Below the pieces are notes generated by a model. The model did not search any database and had not been told where the DNA came from. It saw nothing but the letters and a program-made list of their open reading frames with translations. Source: Streptococcus sp. LQJ-218 (GTDB lineage: Bacteria; Bacillota; Bacilli; Lactobacillales; Streptococcaceae). From it: DNA of 64,000 bases. The stretch covers positions 82,649 to 146,648 of the forward strand of contig NZ_QQRU01000006.1 of NCBI RefSeq assembly GCF_003428885.1, read 5' to 3'. A program made the translations under genes and the position numbers. Positions 37,138 through 46,475 of the stretch are shown here, piece by piece; within the stretch, counting starts at the first letter, position 1; every line of letters begins with the position of its first letter.

Positions 37138-37590
37138 ATGACACAACGTTACCAAAATATTATGGTCGCAATCGATGGTTCTAAGGAAGCGGATTTAGCT
37201 TTTGTCAAGGGAGTTCATTCTGCTCTACGAAACGACGCAAAACTCACCATCGCTCATGTCATTGACACACGCGCTCTTCAAAGCGTATCCACCTTTGATG
37301 CTGAAGTTTACGAACAACTCCAAGTTGACGCTGAAAGTCTGATGAAAGAGTACGAAAAACGTGCTAAAGATGCTGGGGTGGCAGATGTTCATATCGTCAT
37401 TGAAATGGGAAATCCAAAGACCCTCTTGGCACGTACTATTCCTGATGCTGAAGGAGTGGACCTCATCCTTGTTGGTGCCACTGGTCTCAACGCTTTTGAA
37501 CGCCTCTTGGTCGGCTCTTCATCCGAACACATTCTCCGCCATGCTAAGGTCGATTTACTTGTTGTGAGAGAACAAGAAAAAACCTTATAA
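37138..37590 (+). CDS. UspA-type universal stress protein
   Basis: This is a 150-residue, single-domain nucleotide-binding stress protein. The N-terminus NIMVAIDGSKEADLAF and the C-terminal ATP loop GATGLNAFERLLVGSSSEHIL (G-2x-G-9x-G-S/T) are intact, which suggests the ATP-binding subclass. It has a very good ribosome site (CAGGAGG). It is monocistronic, and a cre-like sequence upstream hints at CcpA control. Confidence 0.92.
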   Translation: MTQRYQNIMVAIDGSKEADLAFVKGVHSALRNDAKLTIAHVIDTRALQSVSTFDAEVYEQLQVDAESLMKEYEKRAKDAGVADVHIVIEMGNPKTLLARTIPDAEGVDLILVGATGLNAFERLLVGSSSEHILRHAKVDLLVVREQEKTL

Positions 37591-37597
37591 TGACAAC

Positions 37598-37622
37598 AAA
37601 AAGGAGCTTTGGGCTCCTTTTT
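37598..37622. terminator. Bidirectional terminator between uspA and the HAD-MazG gene
   Basis: The 10-bp arms AAAAAGGAGC / GCTCCTTTTT have a 5-nt loop. The two genes converge here. Confidence 0.88.
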
Positions 37623-37624
37623 GT

Positions 37625-39013
37625 TTACGATTTATTTCTCTTTTTATGGCGCTCATAGGCCTTTATCTGGCGCTCAATTTCCTTTTTAATAGCAGGCTCT
37701 GGAGTATATCTCTCCTCCCAGTCATCTGGTTTTAAGATTTTGTGGGTCACTGGATCAAAGTGAGCCTTACCATCTGGAAAAATTTTCCCCATATTAGCCT
37801 GATGGACAATGTCAAAAATCCGTTCTGGATCCACTCCCATCAAAACAAAACTACCATAGATGAAGTAAAGCGTATCAATCAAGGCATCCACCTGCCCTAC
37901 CAAATCTTGCTGGGCAGGTGTTTTCTTGGCTACTTTATCCGCTGCTTGATCGAGAGCTTGATGAAGTTGTGATAGAGCTTGACCAAAGTCCTCTTCAGAG
38001 GGACTGGCTGCTCGGACAAACTCCACCAATTCTTCTATTTTAAAACCAGCCCTGTGGGTGGCACCTTCTAAGTCCCAAGCTCGAGGTTCTTCTTGGGTCC
38101 GTTCATCCATCATGTGGTGGAAGGTCTTAACTTTATTAAAATGATAGTCACGGCTGACAAAGACTTTTTCTGAGGCCAGAACACCAAAATGTTCCAGGGC
38201 CTTGTGGATCCCATCTTGCTGATTACTGGTTGTGATGTGCTTGGCAACTTCCTTGACACTGCTGCTACCATTTCCCATAGCGACCGACATACCAACACCA
38301 GCCAGCATTTCTAGGTCGTTATCCGAGTCACCAAAGGCCATCACTTGGTTGAGGTCAAAGCCGTATTCTTTCCCAACTCGGCGAATACCTTCCAATTTAG
38401 AGTTTCCTTGATTGATGACATCCGCTGCAAAAGGATTGCTACGTGTCAATTTCAAGTCTTCAAAATCAGCTGCCACCTTCTCAGTTTCTTCTGGCGTCAT
38501 CAGCATCAAAACTTGGTAGATAGGCTGATTCATTAGATGAAGCAAGTCTTCTTCCTCTTGGGGAACAACCTTGCTGACCATGCGATTAAAGGACTGACTC
38601 ACCGTCCGAGTTAAAATAGAGGGAACGAAGCGACTGATTCGTTGGGAAAAAGAACCCAGACCAAAGGACATGATTTTAGAACCCAACATAGCATCCTTGG
38701 TCCCTAGGGCAATCTCCTTGCCCTCTTTTTTTGCATAGCCAATCAGCTGGCGCAAATGTAACTTGGAAATAGGACTCGTGAACAAGACTCTGTCTTTATT
38801 AAAAATATACTGACCATTGTAGGTTACCGCAAAATCCAAATCTAAATCGTCCATCAATTCCTTAACAAAAAAAGGTCCTCTCCCTGTCGCTACACCGACA
38901 AGTACCCCTTGTTCTTTGACAATCTTAATCGCATCCTTAGTGGATTTCAAAACACTCTTGCGATCATTGACCAAGGTTCCATCGATATCAAAAAAAACAG
39001 CTTTGACTTCCAT
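37625..39013 (-). CDS. Cof-type HAD hydrolase fused to a MazG-like domain
   Basis: This 462-residue protein has two parts. Residues 1-270 are a Cof/HAD-IIB phosphatase (motif I FFDIDGTL with Asp9 and Asp11; motif IV GDSDNDLEML). Residues about 285-440 form an all-helical MazG/PRA-PH-like nucleotide pyrophosphohydrolase-type domain (EELVEFV, QVDALIDTLYFIYG, ANMGKIFPDGK). The likely role is house-cleaning of non-canonical or sugar-phosphate nucleotides; the true substrate is unknown. Its promoter (TGGTATAAT) overlaps that of divergent asparaginase. Confidence 0.85.
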   Translation of the reverse strand: MEVKAVFFDIDGTLVNDRKSVLKSTKDAIKIVKEQGVLVGVATGRGPFFVKELMDDLDLDFAVTYNGQYIFNKDRVLFTSPISKLHLRQLIGYAKKEGKEIALGTKDAMLGSKIMSFGLGSFSQRISRFVPSILTRTVSQSFNRMVSKVVPQEEEDLLHLMNQPIYQVLMLMTPEETEKVAADFEDLKLTRSNPFAADVINQGNSKLEGIRRVGKEYGFDLNQVMAFGDSDNDLEMLAGVGMSVAMGNGSSSVKEVAKHITTSNQQDGIHKALEHFGVLASEKVFVSRDYHFNKVKTFHHMMDERTQEEPRAWDLEGATHRAGFKIEELVEFVRAASPSEEDFGQALSQLHQALDQAADKVAKKTPAQQDLVGQVDALIDTLYFIYGSFVLMGVDPERIFDIVHQANMGKIFPDGKAHFDPVTHKILKPDDWEERYTPEPAIKKEIERQIKAYERHKKRNKS

Positions 39014-39078
39014 CCTATCTCAATCTCCCCTTTTGTGATACAATGATTATACCACATTTCAGAAAGAGTGAGTAAATC

Positions 39079-40041
39079 ATGCCTAAGAAAATCCTTGTTT
39101 TACATACGGGTGGGACTATTTCCATGCAAGCCGATGCTTCTGGCGCTGTTGTGACGAGTTCAGATAATCCCATGAACCATGTGTCCAATCCTCTTAAAGG
39201 AATCCAAGTCCAGGCCTTGGACTTTTTTAACCTGCCAAGTCCCCATATCAAACCAAAGCATATGCTGGCCCTCTACCAGAAAATTAAAGAGGAAGCACAT
39301 AACTACGATGGTGTTGTCATCACACACGGAACCGATACTCTAGAAGAAACCGCTTATTTCCTGGATACCATGGAAGTTCCCCATATGCCTATCGTTTTAA
39401 CAGGTGCCATGCGCAGCTCCAACGAACTCGGCAGTGACGGTGTTTATAATTATCTGAGTGCTTTGCGGGTGGCTAGCGATGACAGGGCTGCTGATAAGGG
39501 AGTTTTGGTTGTTATGAACGATGAAATCCATGCTGCCAAGTATGTTACCAAAACACATACGACCAACGTCGGCACCTTCCAGACCCCAACACATGGACCT
39601 CTTGGTCTGATTATGAAACAAGAAATTCTCTACTTTAAAACAGCTGAACCTCGTGTTCGCTTTGACCTTGATCACATACAAGGCTTGGTCCCTATCATCT
39701 CAGCTTATGCTGGTATGACAGATGAGCTGATTGATATGCTGGATTTGGAACAATTGGACGGTTTGATTATCCAAGCCTTCGGAGCTGGTAATATTCCCAA
39801 AGAAACAGCTCAAAAATTAGAAAGCCTTCTACAAAAAGGAATCCCAGTCGCTCTGGTTTCACGATGCTTTAACGGTATTGCTGAACCTGTTTATGCCTAC
39901 CAGGGTGGGGGCGTGCAGTTGCAAAAATCTGGTGTCTTCTTTGTTAAAGAACTCAACGCCCAAAAAGCCCGCTTGAAACTCCTCATTGCCCTCAATGCTG
40001 GACTAACAGGACAGGCTTTGAAAGACTATATGGAAGGCTAA
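39079..40041 (+). CDS. ansA: Asparaginase, type I (cytoplasmic)
   Basis: This enzyme hydrolyses asparagine to aspartate and ammonia. It has 320 residues. Both catalytic threonine motifs are visible: VLHTGGTIS (about residues 7-15) and THGTDTLEETA in the middle. No signal peptide is present, which indicates the cytoplasmic form. An extended -10 (TGATACAAT) lies upstream and shares the intergenic space with the divergent HAD-MazG gene. Confidence 0.93.
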   Translation: MPKKILVLHTGGTISMQADASGAVVTSSDNPMNHVSNPLKGIQVQALDFFNLPSPHIKPKHMLALYQKIKEEAHNYDGVVITHGTDTLEETAYFLDTMEVPHMPIVLTGAMRSSNELGSDGVYNYLSALRVASDDRAADKGVLVVMNDEIHAAKYVTKTHTTNVGTFQTPTHGPLGLIMKQEILYFKTAEPRVRFDLDHIQGLVPIISAYAGMTDELIDMLDLEQLDGLIIQAFGAGNIPKETAQKLESLLQKGIPVALVSRCFNGIAEPVYAYQGGGVQLQKSGVFFVKELNAQKARLKLLIALNAGLTGQALKDYMEG

Positions 40042-40059
40042 GTCTCTTCTCTCGAAAGC

Positions 40060-40093
40060 AAAATCAGGAAATCTTCACGATTCCCTGATTTTT
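40060..40093. terminator. Bidirectional terminator between ansA and ccpA
   Basis: The arms AAATCAGGAA / TTCCCTGATTT (one bulged C) have T and A runs on both sides. The two genes converge here. Confidence 0.8.
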
Positions 40094-40094
40094 T

Positions 40095-41105
40095 CTATTT
40101 ACGTTTTCGTGTTGAACGGCGTTCTGTCAAACCATGTGGTAAGAGAACTTCGCGTTCTTCCAACTCTTCCTTGTGCATAATCTTAGTCAGCATACGCATA
40201 CTAATGGCACCAAGGTCATAAAGAGGTTGAGCAATAGTTGTCAAGTTTGGGCGAGTAAAGCGTGAGATTTGTGAATCATCACTAGTAATGATTTCAAACT
40301 CTTCTGGCACAGATACACCGTGATCAGCCAAACCATTCAAGACACCTGCTGCCAATTCATCACCTGTTACAACTGCTGCAGTTGCGTTTGATGAAATTAA
40401 GCGCTCAGCCAAAGCATAACCGTCTTCATAAGTGTATTTAGATTCAAATACCAATCCTTCGCTATAGGAAATCCCTGCTTTTTTCAAGGCTTCCTTGTAG
40501 CCAACCAAACGAACCTTACCATTGATATCATCTACTAGCGGACCACTAACAAAAGCAATACGCTCATTGTCTTTAGCAAGGTAGCTCACCGCATCAATCG
40601 TAGCTTGTTTGTAGTCAATATTGACACTTGGAAGCTGATGTTCTACATCCACTGTCCCTGCAAGAACAACTGGTGTCCGAGAGCGAGAAAATTCTGAACG
40701 AATTTTTTCAGTCAAGTGGTACCCCATAAAGATGATCCCATCCACTTGCTTAGAAAACAGTGTATTGACAACTGAAACTTCCTTGTCATCATCTTCATCA
40801 CTGTTAGCAAGGACGATATTGTACTTGTACATTTCAGCGATATCGTCAATCCCTTTAGCAAGCGTCGAGAAATAACCATTGGTAATATTTGGAATCACAA
40901 CTCCGACAGTGGTTGTCTTTTTACTTGCAAGACCACGCGCTACGGCATTTGGACGGTAATCCAAACGATCAATCACCTCAAGCACTTTTTTTCGGGTATT
41001 CTCTTTTACATTCTTATTGCCATTGACTACACGGCTAACCGTCGCCATTGAAACCCCTGCTTCACGGGCGACATCATAAATCGTTATTGTATCGTCTGTA
41101 TTCAT
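40095..41105 (-). CDS. ccpA: CcpA, catabolite control protein A
   Basis: This LacI-family master regulator of carbon catabolite repression binds cre sites together with HPr-Ser-P. It has 336 residues. The N-terminal HTH TIYDVAREAGVSMATVSRVVNG and hinge helix RPNAVARGLASKKT are typical, followed by a periplasmic-binding-like core. A cre-like site lies about 100 bp upstream, suggesting autoregulation. Several other cre-like sites occur in this window (manLMN, pflA, uspA). Confidence 0.96.
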   Translation of the reverse strand: MNTDDTITIYDVAREAGVSMATVSRVVNGNKNVKENTRKKVLEVIDRLDYRPNAVARGLASKKTTTVGVVIPNITNGYFSTLAKGIDDIAEMYKYNIVLANSDEDDDKEVSVVNTLFSKQVDGIIFMGYHLTEKIRSEFSRSRTPVVLAGTVDVEHQLPSVNIDYKQATIDAVSYLAKDNERIAFVSGPLVDDINGKVRLVGYKEALKKAGISYSEGLVFESKYTYEDGYALAERLISSNATAAVVTGDELAAGVLNGLADHGVSVPEEFEIITSDDSQISRFTRPNLTTIAQPLYDLGAISMRMLTKIMHKEELEEREVLLPHGLTERRSTRKRK

Positions 41106-41202
41106 TCCATTTCCTTTCTATATCATACCTCACGAAACTCTAAAAAGAGACGGTATGAAAATTTCGTTTTCATGATTCTCCTTATTTCATTTTATCACTA
41201 TT

Positions 41203-41216
41203 TGTAAACACTTTCA
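41203..41216 (-). promoter_or_regulatory. cre-like site upstream of ccpA
   Basis: On the minus strand TGAAAGTGTTTACA matches the cre consensus TGWAANCGNTNWCA except at one position (C to T). A second palindrome (ATGAAAA/TTTTCAT, about 41155-41173) lies between it and the gene. Confidence 0.5.
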
Positions 41217-41339
41217 AGCGTTTTTTGAAGATTATTTGAAAAAATTTCATGGGAAGCTATGTTTATGAAAAAAAATCACCTTTTCTTGATTTTTAATCCT
41301 ATTTGCTGTATGATAAGGGGAAAGAAAGGGGGCAGAAAT

Positions 41340-41657
41340 ATGGCTTTTACCAATACCCATATGCGGTCGGCTAGTTTTGGCATTGTTACCAGCTTACCTG
41401 ATGATATCATCGACTCTTTTTGGTATATTATTGACCATTTCTTAAAAAATGTCTTTGAGTTGGAAGAAGAACTCGAGTTTCAATTGCTTAATAACCAAGG
41501 AACAATTACCTTCCACTTTTCAAGTCAACACCTCCCTACAACCATTGATTTTGACTTTAACCATCCTTTTGACCCTCTTTATCCCCCGAAAGTACTGGTT
41601 TTAGATATGGACGGTAGAGAAACGATCCTCCTCCCAGAAGAAAATGACCTATTTTAA
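41340..41657 (+). CDS. DUF960 family protein
   Basis: This 105-residue soluble protein starts MAFTNTHMRSASFG. It fits the DUF960 family, whose function is unknown and which is common next to ccpA in streptococci. I chose the ATG at 41340, preceded by AAAGGGGG; the frame extends 27 codons further back into sequence that looks non-coding. The stop codon TAA is followed immediately by the end of a BOX element. Confidence 0.8.
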   Translation: MAFTNTHMRSASFGIVTSLPDDIIDSFWYIIDHFLKNVFELEEELEFQLLNNQGTITFHFSSQHLPTTIDFDFNHPFDPLYPPKVLVLDMDGRETILLPEENDLF

Positions 41658-41773
41658 TACTCAATAAAAATCAAAGAGCAAACTAGGAAGCTAGCCGCAA
41701 GCTGCTCAAAACACTGTTTTGAGGTTGCAGATAGAAGCTGACGTGGGTTGAAGAGATTTTTGAAGAGTATAAA
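41657..41773 (-). repeat. BOX element (short, about one boxB-like unit)
   Basis: On the plus strand it begins with boxC (ATACTCAATAAAAATCAAAG), continues through CAAAACACTGTTTTGAGGTT and ends with boxA (GACGTGGGTTGAAGAG, then TGAAGAGTA). It touches the stop codon of the DUF960 gene. Confidence 0.88.
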
Positions 41774-41817
41774 AACTCTAGCATTCAGTTACAAGTGACT
41801 GAAAACTAGAGTTTTTC
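41774..41817 (-). terminator. Terminator after folBK
   Basis: The arms AAAACTCTAG / CTAGAGTTTT enclose a second inverted repeat (CAGTTAC/GTGACTG). It lies directly after the folBK stop. Confidence 0.82.
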
Positions 41818-42629
41818 TATTTTTTCAAAGCATCATACAAGTTGCGGATCGGTTGCTTTAATGTAGGATGGATAAAATGAGGCGCAATTTCTTGAAGAGG
41901 TTCAAGGACAAAAAGACGTTCTGCTATGTAAGGATGGGGCAAAATGAGGCCGTCTGTATAAAGGATCTGGTCCTCCACAAAGAGCAAGTCCAAATCAATC
42001 AAACGAGGTCCCCAATGCACTTCTCTCACCCGTCCCATCTCTGACTCAATGGCTAACAAGGTCTCTAATAGAACTGGGGCCGGCAACCATGTTTCAACCT
42101 CAACCACTTGATTAGCAAAGCTATCTTGCTCTACACCTCCCCAAGGCTCCGTCGTCAAGACACTGGACTCCTTGAGAATATGGATACCACGAGATCGCAT
42201 TTTCTCAATGGCTTGTTTCAAGTTTGCTTGCTTATCCCCCATATTGCTACCAAGGGCAATAAAGGCTCGCTGCTTACGGCGATGAATGGTTACTGAGCAA
42301 GTATCTAGTGGCAAATGTACTGGCGCCCAAGGTTTTTTGAGTTCCAGCTTTATTTCTTGGACAAGAGGATAGGCCTCAAAGGTACGTTCTACCAGCTTGT
42401 AGGCTACCGTTTCAATCAAGTCTTCACTCGTTTCCTGAAACCAAGTCGTCCACTGCTGACACAGTTCTCCGTAATGGACAGAAGCCGTTAAATCCAAGTC
42501 TGTAGCCGCCTTGGTCATATCATAGGAAAGGATTGCTGAAATGACAAACTTCTGCCCCAATTCCTTTTCACTGGGAAAAAGACCATGATAGGCAAAAATT
42601 TCCAAATCCTTAATCTGTAGTTGATCCAT
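41817..42629 (-). CDS. folBK: Bifunctional FolB-FolK (SulD): dihydroneopterin aldolase / HPPK
   Basis: This folate enzyme has two domains. FolB (about residues 1-118, [18 protein letters not shown]) cleaves dihydroneopterin. FolK (about 122-270; [42 protein letters not shown]) pyrophosphorylates hydroxymethyl-dihydropterin. The 270-residue fusion equals pneumococcal SulD. It is the last gene of the folate cluster but is separated from folE by a BOX element and a strong hairpin only about 20 nt upstream of its start, so its expression may be partly uncoupled. Confidence 0.95.
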   Translation of the reverse strand: MDQLQIKDLEIFAYHGLFPSEKELGQKFVISAILSYDMTKAATDLDLTASVHYGELCQQWTTWFQETSEDLIETVAYKLVERTFEAYPLVQEIKLELKKPWAPVHLPLDTCSVTIHRRKQRAFIALGSNMGDKQANLKQAIEKMRSRGIHILKESSVLTTEPWGGVEQDSFANQVVEVETWLPAPVLLETLLAIESEMGRVREVHWGPRLIDLDLLFVEDQILYTDGLILPHPYIAERLFVLEPLQEIAPHFIHPTLKQPIRNLYDALKK

Positions 42630-42644
42630 AATGTTTCCTTTCTA

Positions 42645-42672
42645 GAAAAATCCGCTTCAAGCGGATTCTTTT
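42645..42672. terminator. Hairpin just upstream of folBK
   Basis: The arms AATCCGCTT / AAGCGGATT are flanked by A/T runs and form a terminator-like structure in either direction. On the minus strand it ends about 20 nt before the folBK ATG and just before its ribosome site (AAAGGAAA), so it could act as an attenuator or an mRNA boundary. Confidence 0.7.
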
Positions 42673-42789
42673 TATACTCAATGAAAATCAAAGTGAAAAC
42701 TAGGAAGCTAGTCGCAGACTGCTCAAAACACTGTTTTGAGGTTGCAGATGGAAGCTAACATGGTTTGAAGAGATTTTCTAAGAGTATTA
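42673..42789 (-). repeat. BOX element between folE and folBK
   Basis: On the plus strand it begins with boxC (TATACTCAATGAAAATCAAAG), passes through CAAAACACTGTTTTGAGGTT and ends with boxA (ATGGTTTGAAGAGATTTTCT, then AAGAGTATTA). Its end supplies or abuts the folE stop codon. Confidence 0.88.
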
Positions 42790-43341
42790 TAGTCCCATTA
42801 AACGATAAGCCTGATCTCGGAGGTCCTTATCTGTTTCAAATAAACCTCGAGCTACAGTTGTCAAGGTTGCAGTGCCAGGTTTTCTGACACCACGCATACT
42901 CATACACATATGCTCTGCTTCAATCACAACGAAGGCTCCCTTGGCTCCCAAATACTCCATCAAGGCATCGGCCACTTCGATATTCAAACGCTCTTGAATC
43001 TGTGGCTTTTTAGAATAAACTTCAACCGTACGCGCTAGCTTAGACAAACCTGCTACACGGCCATCTGGAATATAGGCAATATGCGCTCTACCATAAAATG
43101 GCAAGAAGTGGTGTTCACACATGGTATGGAAAAAGATATCCTTTTCTACCACCATATTGTCGTCAATAATCTCAAACGATTTTGACAAATGTTCCTCCGC
43201 TGTTTGACCAAGACCTGAAAAAATCTCTTGGTACATACGAGCCACACGAGCAGGTGTTTCCTGCAAGCCCTCGCGGTTGGCGTCCTCTCCGACAGCCTCG
43301 ATAATCATTTTTACAGCTGTTTCAATCTTTTGTGTATCCAT
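42787..43341 (-). CDS. folE: FolE (SulC), GTP cyclohydrolase I
   Basis: This enzyme makes 7,8-dihydroneopterin triphosphate from GTP, the first step of folate synthesis. It has 184 residues. Zinc ligands and catalytic residues are in [21 protein letters not shown] and [11 protein letters not shown]. The start lies 20 bp inside the end of folC. The stop TAA is formed at the junction with a BOX element. Confidence 0.96.
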   Translation of the reverse strand: MDTQKIETAVKMIIEAVGEDANREGLQETPARVARMYQEIFSGLGQTAEEHLSKSFEIIDDNMVVEKDIFFHTMCEHHFLPFYGRAHIAYIPDGRVAGLSKLARTVEVYSKKPQIQERLNIEVADALMEYLGAKGAFVVIEAEHMCMSMRGVRKPGTATLTTVARGLFETDKDLRDQAYRLMGL

Positions 43342-44644
43342 TCTCGTTTTTCCTTTCCATCAGATAGGCTCTCACTTGGCTCAAGAAATACAAGGAACCT
43401 GTGACAATCCTAACTCTTTGTTTCTCTTCTGTTTTATCTGTCAATTTCTGCTCTAGAAAATCCTGCCAGCCCTGGTAGCTGAGATTTCTAGACTTAGCTG
43501 CCTCTTTCAGCACGCTTTCATCAGTCGCCCGACTATCGTCAAAATGTGTCAGGGTAAGCTCGGTATCTGGTATTTCCCCCAGCAAATCCAACATATCCTC
43601 CAAGGCCTTGGTTTTGATGCAAGTAAAGAGGATTTCCTTACGATAATCCGCAAAGCGTTCTTGCAAGGTTGCTACTAAAGCCTTGATAGCATGAGGATTG
43701 TGGGCTCCATCCAAAATCATCAAGGGATCTCTTGACACGATTTCCAAACGCCCTGGCCACCTTGTTTCTTCCAAAGCTTGAGCAAGCAAGTGATTGCTTG
43801 CTAGTTCTCTACCATCTTCTTTACAAAAAGTATCAAGTAAAGCTATAGCCATCCCAGCATTCTCTATCTGGTGCAAACCAAGCAGGCCAGTCTGGAAGCG
43901 ACCTTGTCTGACAACACTTGTATAGTCAAAGACTTCGCCTGTAACCACACTCTTTTGATGGCTGACCTGATAATCTGTCCCGTAGGCAAATCTCGGCGCA
44001 TCTTTCCCTTCCGCAATGCGGTCAATCACAGCCAAAGCTTCTGAAGCAATACGACCTGTCACCAAGGAAATACCTTGTTTGATAATACCAGCTTTCTGCT
44101 CTGCTATAACTTCCAAGGTGTCACCAAGTAGGGCTACATGGTCCAATCCAATAGTCGTAATTCCTGTCAAAATAGGCTGACAGACATTGGTACTATCTAA
44201 AAGTCCACCCATGCCGACTTCCATGATGGCCACATCTACTTGCTCTGAAGCAAAGTAGTCATAGGCTATGGCTGTGATAATCTCAAATTCGGTCGTTCCT
44301 TGTAAAGCAAGGCCCTTCTCCCCCTCAAGCAAAGACTGATAGTCCACCATGAGAGCTTCTAGTCTCGCTTCTGGAATAGATTCCCCATTGATGCTCATCT
44401 GGTCTGTGTAATGAATGAGATAGGGCGAGCTGAAAACACCAACTCTCAGCCCCATCTTTTCTAGCATATTTTTCAAAAAAGTAATGGTCGAACCCTTGCC
44501 ATTGGTCCCTCCGATATGGATGACCTTGAGTTTGAGATGGGGATTACCACGCAAAGCTAACAGTTCCACCATTCGTTCCAAGCCAAAATGCGGTTGGTCC
44601 GTCCGGTAGTTAGCAATCCACTGATTGTTTTCGATTTCTTTCAT
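43322..44644 (-). CDS. folC: FolC (SulB), dihydrofolate / folylpolyglutamate synthase
   Basis: This ligase joins glutamate to dihydropteroate or extends folate polyglutamate tails. It has 440 residues. The P-loop is GGTNGKGST (about residues 44-52), [14 protein letters not shown] is the Mg2+ segment, and [10 protein letters not shown] is in the C-terminal domain. It starts 1 bp after the folP stop and overlaps folE. Confidence 0.95.
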   Translation of the reverse strand: MKEIENNQWIANYRTDQPHFGLERMVELLALRGNPHLKLKVIHIGGTNGKGSTITFLKNMLEKMGLRVGVFSSPYLIHYTDQMSINGESIPEARLEALMVDYQSLLEGEKGLALQGTTEFEIITAIAYDYFASEQVDVAIMEVGMGGLLDSTNVCQPILTGITTIGLDHVALLGDTLEVIAEQKAGIIKQGISLVTGRIASEALAVIDRIAEGKDAPRFAYGTDYQVSHQKSVVTGEVFDYTSVVRQGRFQTGLLGLHQIENAGMAIALLDTFCKEDGRELASNHLLAQALEETRWPGRLEIVSRDPLMILDGAHNPHAIKALVATLQERFADYRKEILFTCIKTKALEDMLDLLGEIPDTELTLTHFDDSRATDESVLKEAAKSRNLSYQGWQDFLEQKLTDKTEEKQRVRIVTGSLYFLSQVRAYLMERKNENGYTKD

Positions 44645-44645
44645 C

Positions 44646-45632
<987 letters not shown>

Positions 45633-45650
45633 CTATTTTACCATAAAAAG

Positions 45651-45683
45651 AAAAAGATGGATACTATTGCATTCATCTTTTTC
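45651..45683 (-). terminator. Terminator after the CPBP protease gene
   Basis: The arms GAAAAAGATG / CATCTTTTTC surround an A/T-rich loop. It separates the CPBP gene from the folate operon. Confidence 0.75.
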
Positions 45684-45716
45684 ACAGTAGAAACAAGTAA
45701 GCAATTGTCAAAAATC

Positions 45717-46424
45717 TTAAACAGAAATCCCTAATGTCCGACTCATAATCACCACAAGAGCCAACAAACAGAAAGCAACCCCATTCACAATCATGTGAAG
45801 TAAGATAGACATTTCCAAACGTTGGGTCTTGTAAGCCGTCCAAGATAGAACGATCGACATACCTCCATAAATCAATAAAGAAGGTAAATTACTGGGTTGA
45901 TGCAATAAAGCAAACACAATCGTACCGACTATAAATCCCAAGTTCTCCTTGCCTCGGAAAATCTTTTTAGGAACAATTCCACGACACAAAATTTCCTCAC
46001 AAATCGGAGCAAGCAAGGTCAGCAAGAAGAAACTGGAAATCAGAGAACTATTCTGAACCATATCGTTGATCTGAGACTGGTTAGCTGTTGTCGTCTCATT
46101 TGACAATTGTAACAAGATAGAACCAAGTATATTTGAACAGAAAATGACTAAATAACTCAAGCCCAAACGTGCTAGGTCTTTAGCTCTAAAAAAAGAAAAA
46201 TTAAAACTAACTAATTGTGTTTTACGAGCTCCAAAAATAAATAGTGCTAAAACTACAATCGAAATACCAGCAACTATCAGTCCTGACTGTAACAGTGGTA
46301 CTGCATTTAAAGTTAAAATAGCAGTAACTCCTATAGGAATCTGATATAAAATGGTCGCCAGCAAAAAGATTAACAGCCAACCTGCACGATTCAAGATTTC
46401 TTTCCACATATTTTTCTCTTTCAT
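45717..46424 (-). CDS. CPBP family intramembrane metalloprotease
   Basis: This 235-residue membrane protein has about seven helices and the Abi/CPBP motifs EEILCRG (EExxxR), FALLHQPSN and HMIVNGVAF. Members cut CaaX-type or other membrane substrates, and several protect streptococci against bacteriocins; the target here is unknown. I chose the ATG at 46424 with GGAGATAG upstream (a GTG directly before it is possible). It follows the purine permease in the same direction but is separated by a terminator. Confidence 0.85.
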   Translation of the reverse strand: MKEKNMWKEILNRAGWLLIFLLATILYQIPIGVTAILTLNAVPLLQSGLIVAGISIVVLALFIFGARKTQLVSFNFSFFRAKDLARLGLSYLVIFCSNILGSILLQLSNETTTANQSQINDMVQNSSLISSFFLLTLLAPICEEILCRGIVPKKIFRGKENLGFIVGTIVFALLHQPSNLPSLLIYGGMSIVLSWTAYKTQRLEMSILLHMIVNGVAFCLLALVVIMSRTLGISV

Positions 46425-46443
46425 CACCTATCTCCTCTGTATT

Positions 46444-46468
46444 AAAAAAGGGGGAAATCCCCCTGGGT
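46444..46468 (-). terminator. Terminator after the purine permease gene
   Basis: The arms GGGGG / CCCCC with a 4-nt loop are followed on the minus strand by TTTTTTAAT. Confidence 0.82.
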
Positions 46469-46475
46469 AATCCTA

